Shown piece by piece: positions 10,566-21,722 of a stretch of 64,000 nucleotides of DNA. Below the pieces are notes generated by a model, which did not search any database, was not told where the DNA came from, and saw nothing but the letters and a program-made list of their open reading frames with translations. Position 1 is the stretch's first letter; each line of letters opens with the position of its first letter. The position numbers were made by a program, and so were the translations under genes. Source of the stretch: Roridomyces roridus (lineage: Eukaryota > Basidiomycota > Agaricomycetes > Agaricales > Mycenaceae); the NCBI GenBank assembly GCA_029378245.1, contig JARKIF010000174.1, positions 1-64,000 of the forward strand, read 5' to 3'.

Positions 10566-12347
10566 TCACCCATCCCCACCAAGCGGCGGCACCCAAGGCC
10601 ACCCCGTATCATGCACTTCACCGGGCCCAGAAGGCGCATGTCGTTCGCGATCGCCGGGAGTAGAATCCGAATCCTCTTGAGAATGCAAGTCCGCCTTCGA
10701 GATTTGCCGCTCATCTTCATCTTCCTGCTCCTCAAACCCATCATCGTACTCCAAAGGCGGAGCACTCGGCTCTCCAAAGCTATCCTCGTCTTCATCTTCA
10801 TCTTCCAGCGCTGGCGGTTCTCGTGCTCGCAATCGCAGCGGAAGCCCAGTACTAGGACCCGCCTCTGCCCCTCCCTCATATTCCTCCTCCTCAAACGGCG
10901 GCGCGCTCGCCTGCATCCTCCGACTGCCGCTCGATCCCTCCAAAAACTCTTCCTCATCTTCATCTTCAAACGGCGGAGCACTCGGCATGGGCAGCGCCGA
11001 ATGAGGTGTACTCGGACCAGCTTCACCCTCCTCCTCATACACATACGAAGGAACGTCGACTTCCTCGTGCACAGCATACGCCCTCTCGAGCTCCATCTTC
11101 TCCCACAGAGCCGGTCGGGCACTAGGCGGTGGGGGTAGCTGCGAAGACGATGCAGCCTCCTCCTCCTTGGGTGACTCTGGCGCCCATTCAAACTCAAGGT
11201 CATCTTCACTAGGCACAGCGCCTCGCTCAGACAGAGGAGACAAAGGCGGCGCAGACGCCCTGGCCGCAAGCTCCTCCAATATCGCCTTGTCGTCGGTGGC
11301 AAGATGTGCTCGGGGTGGTGGAGCTGGCGATGGCGTGTACGGCGGGTGGTCTTCCACCTCGCCCAAGTACGAATATGAATCCGAGTCGAGGAGATGGGCA
11401 GGGAGTTTGCCTGGATTGCGTGGTGGTGGTGGTTGAGCAGGAGATGGAGATGGAGGGCGGGGGTAAGCTGGTGGAGCTGGTGGTGGTGGAGGGTCGGATG
11501 ATAAGTCCAGGCTGGAAGTCGAGGGCGAGTTGGAGGACAAGGATGGGAGGGTGTTTGTAGAGCGAGAGGAGGATGTAGTGGGAGTAGGGGAAGTCGAGCG
11601 GTGGGGGACAAGTGTCTCGACCGAGGCCTGCGGCGACCGGGCAGTCGTCGGCGTTTGTACGGCGGAAGATGACGAGAGATGGTGCGAGCGACGTCCTCCT
11701 CGGCGCTGCATTGCAAGGTAACGAGTATTTTCTCGCCAACGGGCACTTGCTCGGCTCATACTGTTGTACCACTTGCGCGCAGCAGCCGTCCCGTCCGACT
11801 TTTCCTTGTCTATATTCGAACTACGCTTTTTGTGTCGACGTTTCTCCACGTCAGAGCGACGTTGCTTCTGGCTGCGGAGGCGAAGAAAGTGGAAGCGAGT
11901 GAGGATGATGCAGATGGCGACTGCGAGGACCACGGAGAGTGCGATGGTCAGCTTGACGCGCCCAGGGGTGGCTACACTCGGGCGCAGCCAGCCATCGGGG
12001 ATAGACGAGGAGAACGCAGCGTCTTCCTCGCTCATCACAGTCGCCGTTGGTGCTGCAGTGCAAGTCTGCAAGGAACAAGTCAATTAGGCCGAAATTCCCC
12101 GGAGTAGGTAAAAGTGACGGACGTCGCATATGGTAGATCCGACGAGGGTGTATGAGGGCATACGACGCCAGACGCCATCGGTATCTGGACCGTATGGCGG
12201 GGGCACACGGTGTCGGGCGGTGTGGATCGTCGTGTCTATACCGCTGATGGTAGGAGGAGGCACTGGTGGCGGAGCAGCGTGGGTCGGGTAGGGTTTCAGG
12301 GCGGCGACGAGGGCAAGTAGTGATATCGCCTTGTCTGGCGAGAGCAT
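10566..12347 (-). CDS. single-pass membrane protein with PPxY and PSAP motifs in a long cytoplasmic tail
   Basis: Exon 1 (12123-12347, 75 codons) and exon 2 (10566-12065) join in frame across a 57-nt intron; product 574 aa. Residues 1-25 (M-L-S-P-D-K-A-I-S-L-L-A-L-V-A-A-L) look like a signal peptide; a short ectodomain with two close cysteines (about 71 and 77) is followed by a membrane span near 115-135 (T-I-A-L-S-V-V-L-A-V-A-I-C-I-I-L), then a basic stop-transfer. The tail of more than 400 residues is Pro/Ser/Glu-rich and contains P-P-A-Y and two copies of P-S-A-P-P followed by acidic residues, plus one A-S-A-P-P. PPxY is the ligand of Nedd4/Rsp5 WW domains and PSAP/PTAP of Tsg101/Vps23, so an adaptor or cargo of the ubiquitin-ESCRT route is a reasonable inference. 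Family not recognised. Long ORFs on the opposite strand are shadows of its biased composition. Confidence 0.75.
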
Positions 12348-14545
12348 TCATGCCAAGGACAGTAGATAATCTGCAACTGCTCGCCAAGACCAGTCAGACC
12401 GCCGGGGGAGGGATGCAGACGTGGGGAACAACAACCGTCAATACTCCTTATACCTGTCCCATATATTTTTACGACTTCTATTTTCGTTCCATCTCTCGTT
12501 TTTTTACTATCCCCGCAGGAATCCCTTTCCCGACGGGCAGGACGATTGCAAAGCTCTTCAGAGACGAGGAGGAGGAGGAGGGATCCAGTCAAAATTCGGA
12601 CAAGTGTTTCTACGGCTACAGCTCGGCCGGTATCAGTATGGAAAAATTGACCTTGTGCGCCAAACAACCACTAAATGCGTCCACTTTCAATTCTTGTTGG
12701 ATGGCGACACGCACGCAACCCACGCTCGGGACAGGCTGGATACCGGCGTTAGTATTTTTTTACTGCATCTATTTTCGGAGTTTCAACTTTTAGGGGAAAA
12801 ACGACCAGCCGGCGAGCCGAGTTCCAGAGTCATCGCAGGATGGTACATTCTCGAAAAATTACCCGGGTCCTTCTTTGCTCTGCTCCAACATTATTAGTTC
12901 TGTCCGCGGTCAAAATTGGCACCCCCACCCCACCTATTTTCTTCTGCGGCGTTGTCGAATTGCAAGAATGCCCAACACTGCCTCCGGACCATACCATACC
13001 CAATACCCTGCAACCCATTCCATCTTTCTTCCATTTTTGTCCCTCTCTGCCCTATTCCCCATCCCGCGGTTCAATTGGGGCAAAGTGCCTTATTTTAGTG
13101 GTTGGTCGACGGTCGTGGGATGCAACGGTTGAAACGGAGCCGCAATAAGTAGTCTTCTCGAAATACTTGTGTTACTGGATTGGAACGGCAGCCAAAAAAG
13201 ACGGGTGCTTACGAAGAATACCCGGGAGCCAGACAGACAGGCAGCCCGGTGGCGTCCTTCATATCGCATCCCTCAGGCGAAAAAGTCGAGGCTGACGGCG
13301 GATGTATTAGGTGCAGGGCAGAATCAGTCGAGGGTACGTAGTAGAGTAAGAAAGGAAGTTAATAGAGTCTTTAGGCTGAGACGAGACGAGATGAATTTAA
13401 CCGTCGTCGGAGGTCCGAATGCGAGCCCGCCCTAGTGTCCATAATTAATGAATGAGTCTTGAGTCTTGATCCCCGCGCCTTGCACTGTGAGGATAGAACT
13501 GTATCAGAGGAAGAGGAGGAAGCGAGGATACAGACCAACACACTCCAGCGAGCAGATATATGCTCTCTGCTGATAAGGAAAAGCGAAGCAAAGACTACAT
13601 CGGGAAGAGAGATTCCCAAAGACAAAGATGGTGCAATATTGGCTCCAGCCCGGATTAGCAGCCAACCCAAATCAGCGGACTCGGATCTGCCCCCCACGAA
13701 GCAAGAGTGAGCCACCGCCAGAGTACGAGTCCCAGTTGATTTCAAGTGCAGGCTACATAGGCATCCCAGTTGCTAAAGATTCAGAGTCGGTCGGGTCGAA
13801 TCGGCGACCTGGGCCCTGGCTAGCTAGTAACCAGCCAAGGCTGTTTTCGGGTTGCGATCCTTCGGACAGGCCTAGACAACTTGTAAATCGATTCAAGCGC
13901 TCGGAGGCAGCGTAAAATTAGGTATACATGCCCAGGTCCCCGCGGATTCAAGTTCGAGGACTCGATCGAAGAAGGGAAGGGGTCTTGCTGGTTCCACTGA
14001 GGATATCTGGGTTGGGATCGGAAGTCTGGACCAGGTTGAAATGAAATGAAATGATCAGGCGGCAGGCCTCGGAGCGTTTGGATTCCGAGTGGTTCTTGGT
14101 GGGAGGCTTAGAGGTACGATTTGAACTTTGAACCTTTGAAGCGGCCCAGGTGCGAGGTCGGAGTCGAATTGAGGAGTGTGAACGTTAACGTTTGAAGGAG
14201 GGAGACCGACCGCGGAGATCTATAGTACTAGTCACCAGAGAAGTCGATGGCGAGTCAGCTGCAGGGATTCAACCCAGTAAAGATACAACACGACACGCCC
14301 AAGGACTCGAGATCGACCGCGGACAGGAATACAAATGGCAGCCACGACTGAGCTGGGCACCCGGCGATTCAGAAGAGGGGACTTCCGGCCGCCGCCGCCG
14401 CGGGCAACATCGGACGTTTGGGACCGGAGTACGGGCAAGTCGGTGATATGGGAAAACGGGATGGAATAGAGCCTGAGGCAAGTCCGAGGGAGAACGCTAT
14501 TAAGAATGCGTGGGATGGTTGCGGTGGGATGCAAGATTACAAACT
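12348..14545. other. intergenic, no supported gene
   Basis: The left part is the 5' flank of the minus-strand membrane-protein gene. ORFs up to 175 codons occur but have no conserved features, lack plausible starts and overlap each other. I see no RNA gene or repeat other than the element that begins at 14546. Confidence 0.4.
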
Positions 14546-14870
14546 CCGATGGCGGAGTTATCGGATTAGCGCTTGATGGCCGGACACAGCTTGGAGCTGC
14601 TCAAGGTAATATTCCGCAAAGGACATCCACTCGACATTCACTGAATACTTGACGCTTTTCGTTGCCAATATTAGTCCTCCTCCTCCTCGAGCTTTCATCG
14701 CGGACTCCGATTGCTCGTCATCTTAGTCGGTGACCATCGTATCTGCTGCTGCGCACCGGCGTCCCTCTGTGTACTTGGAACTCGGGCATCCGCGACTCAT
14801 CGAATTCGCTCTCAGCCAACGCCGGCGCCATCTCACAATGAACTTGGATCGTTTAGGCAGCTTTTCAACA
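14546..14870 (-). repeat. dispersed repeat, copy 2 (inverted relative of 6345-6724)
   Basis: The reverse complement reproduces the landmarks of the 6345 copy in order, beginning with AACGATCCAAGTTCAT and ending with AACTCCGCCATCGGAGTTTGTA. The hairpin ACTCCG-CCAT-CGGAGT closes both copies. The element begins only about 30 bp beyond the stop codon of the PAH gene at 14898-15761. Confidence 0.65.
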
Positions 14871-14897
14871 TCAGCACTTATCGATGTATTGCTCTCT

Positions 14898-15761
14898 CTA
14901 CGACCCCAAACCATCCACTACATCGCGCACCGATGTACCATGAGGACCGGTGATAGTAGCAATCCTTCCAGAAGAATCAAGTTCCATCCGATATCCAACA
15001 GGCAAAAAAGCGTTGAATCCCCCGATGAGAAGAGGGCAACCAGGGAAGAGTTGGCAGACGCGCTCTATGACGCCAGGGGTGTCAATTCTGTGGATTTTTT
15101 TGTTAAAACCTCAACAATAGAAGAGCTCATCAAGCAAAAAATACGCACTTTTGGGATTTAAAGTCCATCATCACATCCAGAAAGGTATCGTACACCTCTG
15201 GCTGGGTACTGTATTGGTTTCTGACCGCATCGAGGTAGCTCAAGGCATCGGCGACATTTAGTTTACCAGACCCACTCGCGGTGGGCTGTGCGGATCGAGA
15301 GACGGCGGGCTTGTGGGCGCCAGTTGGAACGTCGTCGACGAAGAACTGCGATAAATCGTGGGTTATCGTCTCCGTAGGGGTGGTGAGTGTAATGATCCCT
15401 TTGGTAGACCCGTCGATGTGATATCCGACAGGCAAAAAGGTGTTGAATCCCTCGATGAGACGAGGGGTACGATGAAAGAGCTGGCAAAGGCGCTCTACGA
15501 CGTTTGGAGTGTCGATTCTGTGTCCGTCGTGAGTTACGACTCTTTTCAACAAAGAGAATCAAGTAAACCAACGCACACTTGGTTTTTAAAGTCCATCATC
15601 ACCTCGAGAAAGTGGTCATACACCTCTGGCTGGCCCTTGCATTGCTTCTTGACTTTCTCGAGGTAGCGCAGGGCATCAACAACATTTAGTGGAGGCTGTT
15701 GAATTGGGGCGGGCTGTACAGCAGACTGAGAGGCCGATGCAGACATGGTGGTCGATGTCAA
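14898..15761 (-). CDS. two-PAH-domain protein, SIN3-like, with one junction out of phase
   Basis: Three exons on the minus strand: 15579-15761, 15149-15517 and 14898-15087. Two PAH domains follow each other: the first with [14 protein letters not shown] and [18 protein letters not shown], the second with [14 protein letters not shown] and [18 protein letters not shown]. Each domain is split by an intron at the place where SIN3 PAH1 is split. The second junction keeps frame (AA|A); the first does not, because its exon ends CAA before GTGTGCG where the sister exon ends CAA-AA before GTGCG, a 2-nt difference. No HDAC-interaction region follows. Possible SIN3 competitor, or a copy beginning to decay. 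Confidence 0.65.
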
Positions 15762-16161
15762 GTTTCAGATGACGTGCGCCGATCCTTTTCGCCCCTATAT
15801 CATTTTCCCAATCCAATTGCCAACCAACAGCCAGGAATCTCCGCCGCAATAAAATCGTGTACTCCGTACTGATGCAGTAGGATAAATTCTCCGTCATGCA
15901 AATCATCTTTCGTGGTGCGGCAGACAAATCTGGACCCTTTGTGGCGGTGTGATAAGGCGCCGATCATTTCGCCCCTATCTTTAGTTTTCGATCGACTCCG
16001 CGAAGAGGCCCGACCAACCATTGAGGCATGAATTTCTGCGGAAATAAAATCAAGTATTCTTGGAATTAGGATGAATACTACAGTAGGTCTACGGTTGCCT
16101 GTCTTCGCCGGCATGCCCACTTCACGATACGGCAGACTCTATGTGAACCAAATCTGAATCT

Positions 16162-17000
16162 TCAAGCTTCAAGAGGCGTGTTCAACTGTGCAAATTCGTC
16201 CACGAGATCCGGCGCGTCTTTGAACAGCTCTGCTACTTCTTTGTGGACTTGTGACTATAAAACATCAGCTCGAAGCATGATTACCGTGGATAGAAAGACA
16301 TACAGAAGAACTAAGCCCCCTGAACCTAGCGCGCATGATTCGCACAAGATGAATATATTTATTGGTACTGGGCTTTTTCCTCACGTACTGGCCCCGGCTT
16401 CGTGTTTTCCCCTTGGTTTTCAAGGCGTACCGCGCCTTGACCTTGTTCATGTATTGAACCGGCGCCGGCGAGTGGCTGACCCCAAGACCCAACCCGTCCT
16501 GCTGCACAGTCAGAGCGGGTTTGTCCCAGGCACCAAGGAATGGGATAGGAGACGTGATGATATTCGGCTGGAGCGTAGGAACGCCGTCTGCGACACCGAG
16601 AAACTGAGAGGTATCGCGTGTGATGGAGGAGCCAGGAGTGATAATAGTGATGGTCCTCTCAGGAGACGGATGCATGCGATATCCCTCAGGCAAAAAAGGG
16701 TTGAATGCCTCGATGAGATGAGGGCTGTGTCGAAAGAGGTGGGAGATGCGCTGCATGGTTCCCAGGGTGTCGAGGCTGCCATGTCCAGTCAATTGAGAGC
16801 CTCTTCAAATAAAGAGACTCCACAACGCACCTGCCTCTGCTCAATCTTTTGGAAATATCGAGGAACTCGGCGTAGACCTCGGTTCGGCGGTGCTTGAATT
16901 GGTTCTTGACTGCGAGTATGTACGCCACTGCTGGCTCCAGTTCTGTCTCATCTAGTTGACGTTGGCCTGGAGGGAGGTTTGTAGATTGGGTGGTCGACAT
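16162..17000 (-). CDS. PAH1 plus degenerate PAH2 protein, SIN3-like miniprotein
   Basis: Exons 16831-17000, 16304-16775 and 16162-16254 join in frame to give 244 aa. PAH1 is diverged but clear (V-A-Y-I-L-A-V-K-N-Q-F-K, E-V-Y-A-E-F-L-D-I, then I-S-H-L-F-R-H-S-P-H-L-I-E-A-F-N-P-F-L-P). A linker follows, then a degenerate PAH2: V-Q-Y-M-N-K-V-K-A-R-Y corresponds to [11 protein letters not shown] in SIN3, and the last exon V-A-E-L-F-K-D-A-P-D-L-V-D-E-F to [15 protein letters not shown]. It stops there, where SIN3 continues into PAH3 and the HDAC-binding region. It is thus a truncated SIN3 paralogue with an intact reading frame. The start is the first ATG before PAH1. Confidence 0.75.
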
Positions 17001-17225
17001 AGGGGGCGAGCACAACGACGGCGTGAGACAAGTTTGAGACAAGTATCTGATGAGCGGATCGTGACGGCAACAACGGCCGCCGCGGTTCTCTCTTCCCCAC
17101 ACCACAGTCAAACGACCAAATCTGTTTCCCCTACCCTCCTAGGAAATCCGCCGATCGAGTGGCTTCCTTCCTTCCGTCGTCGAAAAAGAGAGGCACAGAT
17201 CGAGCGTGCACTATGGAGCTGCATC

Positions 17226-18783
17226 ACGTTGAAATTCAACGTAATTCCTGGTGAATACCAACTATCAACGTATCTTCCGTTGACTTCCGGTGATTTTGAT
17301 TCACTGTTGAATTTACGTTGAATTCTGATTCAACCCGTTCTACGTTGAATTTCACGGCACTTCATTAACATGCCCAGGTTTCAACCCAATGAAGGTGAAG
17401 CCAATTGCCCTCGGCTCCACTCGGTACGTGTCCATCTTGGGCCCTAACCGAACTCACAATTTTCCTTGGAGACCTGATCACGACGGTTGTCTCAAGTCCT
17501 TCAAACTCCGACCGGATCGGTGACCGAGTACCGATATTGCGCCATTGATTGCGACGTGGCGTGATTTCCTTGCTCTTTTTTCTTCCTTTCCTCCATGTCG
17601 CCCACGTCCTCACGCAAGCCTCGACTTCCCCCAGCTGCCACCACCTCGTCCACACCGCCGTCACGCGATCTCATACCGCTCACCTCCGACCCGGCGAGCC
17701 CCAGACCACTGTCTTGAATGCCACCCTCGCCCTCAGGACGTCGTCTCAGATCTCCCGCTCGCTCCCCATGCTCATGCCCGCCTGCACCCTCTCTGCGTCC
17801 GCAGCCGCTGACCACTGCACGTCTCAAGCCTACCACGTGCCGCCCGCCGGCTGTCTGCCTTCCCCAGGGCCACGCTTCTATATCACTCTCGCCGTCAAAA
17901 CCTTCCCCCGCTCCAGGCCTACTCCCTTCATCCAGAGACCCTCTGCGTCCGCAGCCGCCGCCCCCATCGCGCTTCCCGTCGGCCCTTGGTGACGGTGCCG
18001 TTATCCACTCACCGGTGTTACTACCGGCTATCGCAACGCAGCAACAACGCGCCGTCTTCCGCTGTCAACGAATCGCAAAATGAAGCCCAAGCCCCACGGT
18101 TTCTCAAATCACGCCGACCACCATGTCAACGCCAACGTCGCCGCTCGAAGCTTGCTCTGCCGTGGTCTTCAAGTTGCACGCTGCTCATATTTGAAGACCT
18201 CCGTTCCTGCTGCTTCACTCTGCCATTCCCATGCAAGATGTTTCGCCACACGCTCAACTCATGAAGTGCATCAAATCTTTGGCTTTCGACTTCGTCAAGT
18301 TCGTCAAGTCCGAATCTGCACCAGTCTGTACCCTATCCAAGTTCAAGGTGTTGCTGCCGCTTGCTCCCCCGTTGCCTTTTCGCCTTCCTCACGCCCCACT
18401 GCTGTCGTCCGTCCTCGCGGGCGGGCCCCGCCTTCATATACGGGTTGGTCAGCCTCCACCTGTAACTAGTTAGTTTAGCTGTAATATTCATTCAATGCAC
18501 TTGTTCTTTTCCCCTTTTAATTGCCCGAATGAGGCTTTAGTGAGAGTGTATATGGGTGCTGCAGTGCTGGCAGTTTTACCCAATTCAACGTAAATCACGT
18601 CGAGATTAACTGGGAACCTCATGTGGAAGGAGCAGTGATTTTGGCCATATCACGTTGATTATCGACGTAGATTTCAACGTAATCTGGAGGTGAAAATCAA
18701 CGTAGGCCCGGTGAAAATCAACGTAGGCTTCAGTGAAACTCAACGTACCGCGTGGTTAAAACTAGGTTGAAATTCAACGTACC
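17226..18783. mobile_element. foldback-like element with TACGTTGAA/TTCAACGTA repeats at both ends
   Basis: Both termini carry GTTGAAATTCAACGTA (17228-17243 and 18766-18781), itself nearly palindromic. The left end (to about 17360) has several further CAACGTA/ACGTTGAA copies and the right end (from about 18588) at least seven, in both orientations, some in GGTGAAAATCAACGTAGG units. Between them the sequence is CT-rich with no transposase; an 18-bp direct repeat CTCTGCGTCCGCAGCCGC occurs at 17791 and 17941. Repeats confined to both ends of a 1.56-kb block suggest a non-autonomous foldback DNA element. I could not define a target-site duplication. Confidence 0.55.
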
Positions 18784-18923
18784 CTACCCCCCCAGAGAGG
18801 GATTCCGCAAGATTTACCAAGGCCAGTCCAAAAATGATACCCCTCCTCAAGCCACGCCCTGTATCGTGGATTATACATTCTGCATTGACAAGGACAAAAT
18901 TCAAGTCGCCATGCACATTTAAT

Positions 18924-19428
18924 CTACGATATCACACTGGCACCGAGATACTTGGCAATTTGGTTGCGCCGCTGCAAATCGGTGGCTGGTGGCGAAGTCA
19001 GTCATAATGAATGCCCATGATGATTTGGTTGACTGACGACCGTCAGCAGGCAAAGCAGGCAGGTTGAGCGCCTTGGCAGAAGCGATGCAATTTTCCTCTG
19101 CAGAACATGCAAGTAAGACATTGTGATCAAGTCGAACGAGACAGGAGAGAGTGCTGACTGGTGAAGTTGAGGAGCTCATCGCGCGTCAAGGGATTGGGTG
19201 CCGCGAGAAATTTAAGGACTGGTCCAACAAGGGGCTCGGATGAGTTTTTGACTGCGTTCGCAACACGCATAGGGTGGAGGGCCAAGCTTGGGTTGGACAT
19301 ACGTGGCTTCCATCGTAGCGATTACGCTGCTCTGGTCCTTGATTTGCTTTTCCATGTTCTGCAGCGCGGCTTGAATGGGGCTTGGCATCGACGTTCGAGC
19401 CCGGGAGAGTCTGCGAGGTCTCTGTCAT
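18924..19428 (-). CDS. small coiled-coil protein of a repeated basidiomycete family (tentative)
   Basis: Reading on the minus strand, ATG at 19428 opens M-T-E-T-S-Q-T-L-P-G-S, followed (after a one-base shift in a C run) by a short coiled coil, I-Q-A-A-L-Q-N-M-E-K-Q-I-K-D-Q. A second block has L-T-R-D-E-L-L-N-F-T; a junction there to K-E-N-C-I-A-S-A-K-A-L-N-L-P-A-L-P-A-D is in phase; the last block R-R-N-Q-I-A-K-Y-L-G-A-S-V-I-S ends at TAG 18924-18926. The order coiled coil, DELLNFT-type helix, then R-R-N-Q-I-A-K-Y-L resembles small proteins I associate with Mug135-like C-terminal regions, but that is memory of style, not a match. Two junctions need a one-base correction, so it may be decayed. 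Confidence 0.4.
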
Positions 19429-20153
19429 GGTTTGAGAGGATAAAGGAGGAATGTTGTTTGTTCCAAAAAATGCAACCCTTTTCAATGAGCGATCGAGCGG
19501 TGCCGGTGAGCCCCTATTAACCAGTTAAGGTCTCAGTCAGAGGCAGCCAACTTGGAAACCAGCTCGACACAGCAGAGTAATGCGCTATCGAGCGGGTTTG
19601 GTCATTACTGACGAGTGTCGAGAGGCCTTCGATAGACTACGACGACTATACGGAAGATGCTTTGGGAAAAACAGAAGGGATTTTTGTTGAAGAAGGTATG
19701 AGGAATCCGCCGTGGCTTTGGGATTACCAGTACGAGGTTTTCACTAGAAAATGAAAGGTAGCTTGTTTTACAACGGAGGATGCAATGTAAATTTACCCAC
19801 CTTGTTCAAGTTCGGGTAACAAGAATGGAAATGCTATGACGGAGCCATCGACTCGCCCAGAAGAGAAGAGGTTATAACTTTGCCGATGTGTTAGCGCGTG
19901 TTCTGAATCCCTTTGAAACATTTCTTCTATTTGAGGTTTTGTGATACAAAATTCGTACGTCTGCCTCGAAATCGACACGCAATCTCAACTGGGTGACGCA
20001 TACGAGGAGAATTGACGGATCAGCACCTCTGCCTTGTCTGGGAAGAGTTCAATGGTCGAATGAGTTGAAGAACTTGGAAGTAGACCGGAGCCGGTCTGTC
20101 TATGAACAAGTGTCGATAAGCGAAGCTTTCGATACGACAGGCTGGATTCGAGC
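19429..20153. other. intergenic, no supported gene
   Basis: Short ORFs only. The part next to 20154 is probably the 3' flank of the kinase-like gene. Confidence 0.4.
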
Positions 20154-21486
20154 CTAACTTGGAAGAAACGAACCAGGAATCTCCAACGTGTAGTTCTCAG
20201 CTTCCCAATCAATGATTCTGGCAAGAAGGGAGGCATTCCTCAGAGAACCGCCAACTGCCATGGCATCCGCCCACTCGGGGTTGAGTTGCGCGACCTTGAA
20301 CCAAATCATCCGATTCAACTCTTCCCGCTCTTGGCGTAAAACAGATGGATGGTCGTAGTCCCAGAAAGACGGAAGTTTGAATATATCCCAGATGGGGGCG
20401 GTTCTGGTACCTTCCCAGTCGATGACGGCGAGGACCTTAGTGGGATCGGTGGGAGACACGAGAACGTTGTGCAGTCTAAAATCAGGTGGTTTGAGGCCCA
20501 AAGGGTGTGCCCGCGCCCCCTTCCACAGGAATGATTCGGCTTTGAGGGTAGCAAGGTTACCCGCGACCAGATGGGCAACGGCCTCCTCTTCTTCGGGACT
20601 CTTCCTGAACTCGGGTTTTATCTCGTAGCGGAGATCCGAGTTCGCCACGGCCAGAATCCACTCTGGTACCGTCGCAAATGGCCCGCATTTATCTCGCGGG
20701 GGAGGGGCGTCGACTGAGATGATTTGGGGGCACATCATTGAAAGCGGACCGACGACGATGTCACCCTTATTGTCATAGCTCAGACTGCCAATGGCGTCGA
20801 AGCGCAAAGACAAAAGCTGGTTCCAGTAGTCCGCGATTGATTCAGACAGCGGGCGCATCTGTTGCATACTCATCTCCGATAAAGCTTGCTCGATTCTCCG
20901 GCCTTCAATCTGGATGAAGAGTGAGTGCAATTACAAGTCATAATCAAGGCAACTAACGAATTCCATGAGCATCCAGGGCCCACCGACTTCGTTGTCAAGG
21001 TCTTCGTCGTAAAAATATATCTCAGGAATAGCAATGGTGGTATTTGCCTTGAGATACCGCATTGTCGCCACCTGTAAAACCTATCAACATGTGCAGCATG
21101 TAAGAGATAATGCGCACCTCAGATGAGAGTTTCCACGGGACTCTGCGAAGCCTATCTGTGCCAATGCAGAAAGCAAAGTCGACTCGAGCAATGAAGACAC
21201 GTTCAGAGCCAGGGGTACCAACGTCCATTTCGATGATCTATACACACGTCAGCTTGGACCGTGCAATTGGAAGGTCGAAGTACACTGTGGTTTCCTCCTG
21301 TGATATCATTGTTAGAGTAGGGAGAAAAGGCCGCGGGCGACTTGCCATGATGGGTAAATCGTCCTCTCCTGCATTTCACGTCATCTTTGGAAAAGAAAGA
21401 ATCTATGCGTTCGGCCATCTTCTTGACATCGGGAACAGGCCAAGATGGCTCTTGCTCCTCTGGATGGGATGTAGAGTCGCTGCTCA
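20154..21486 (-). CDS. aminoglycoside-phosphotransferase-like (APH/choline kinase fold) protein
   Basis: The last exon (20154 to about 20890) encodes most of the C-lobe: P-P-D-F-R-L-H-N-V-L-V corresponds to the catalytic loop and V-L-A-V-I-D-W-E-G-T to the Mg-binding D-W-E motif of APH-like kinases. Upstream exons supply V-A-T-M-R-Y-L-K-A-N-T and V-G-G-P-W-M-L-M-E-F, the hinge region. The catalytic Asp and the Asn five residues later are present, but the usual His two residues before the Asp is Pro, as in many fungal members of the family. The start at 21486 (M-S-S-D-S-T-S-H-P) is the first ATG in frame. The junctions between 21250 and 21350 are uncertain; one option uses a GC-AG intron (GCAAGT). 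Substrate unknown: fungal members are mostly uncharacterised and this does not imply drug resistance. Confidence 0.7.
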
Positions 21487-21722
21487 TGGGCAATTGAGGA
21501 ATGTGGCGACAGGGGCGAATGACGTAGCTCCACGATCTCGACAGCCAGTACCGATGAGATGGTGGCAGATGGGAAATCTTCACTCAGACTTTGGGCAATT
21601 TGGAACACAATCGAGAAGCTGGAGCATGGTTGAGAGGACAGAGCTGCTTGTCGTGGTTGAGAAAGATCAATCGCGTCAGAGGTTGCCGTAACCTTCTTCT
21701 CCTCCCCTTCTCCGCCGGGAAC

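Noticed and set aside
10611..11772. Long ORFs antisense to the PSAP/PPxY membrane-protein gene
   Set aside because: They mirror the Pro/Ser/Glu codon bias of the real gene, have low-complexity translations and no start or intron logic.
17595..18473. Several Pro/Ser-rich ORFs within the foldback element as transposase or gene
   Set aside because: CT-rich low complexity, no catalytic motifs, frames end quickly and no splice model improves them.
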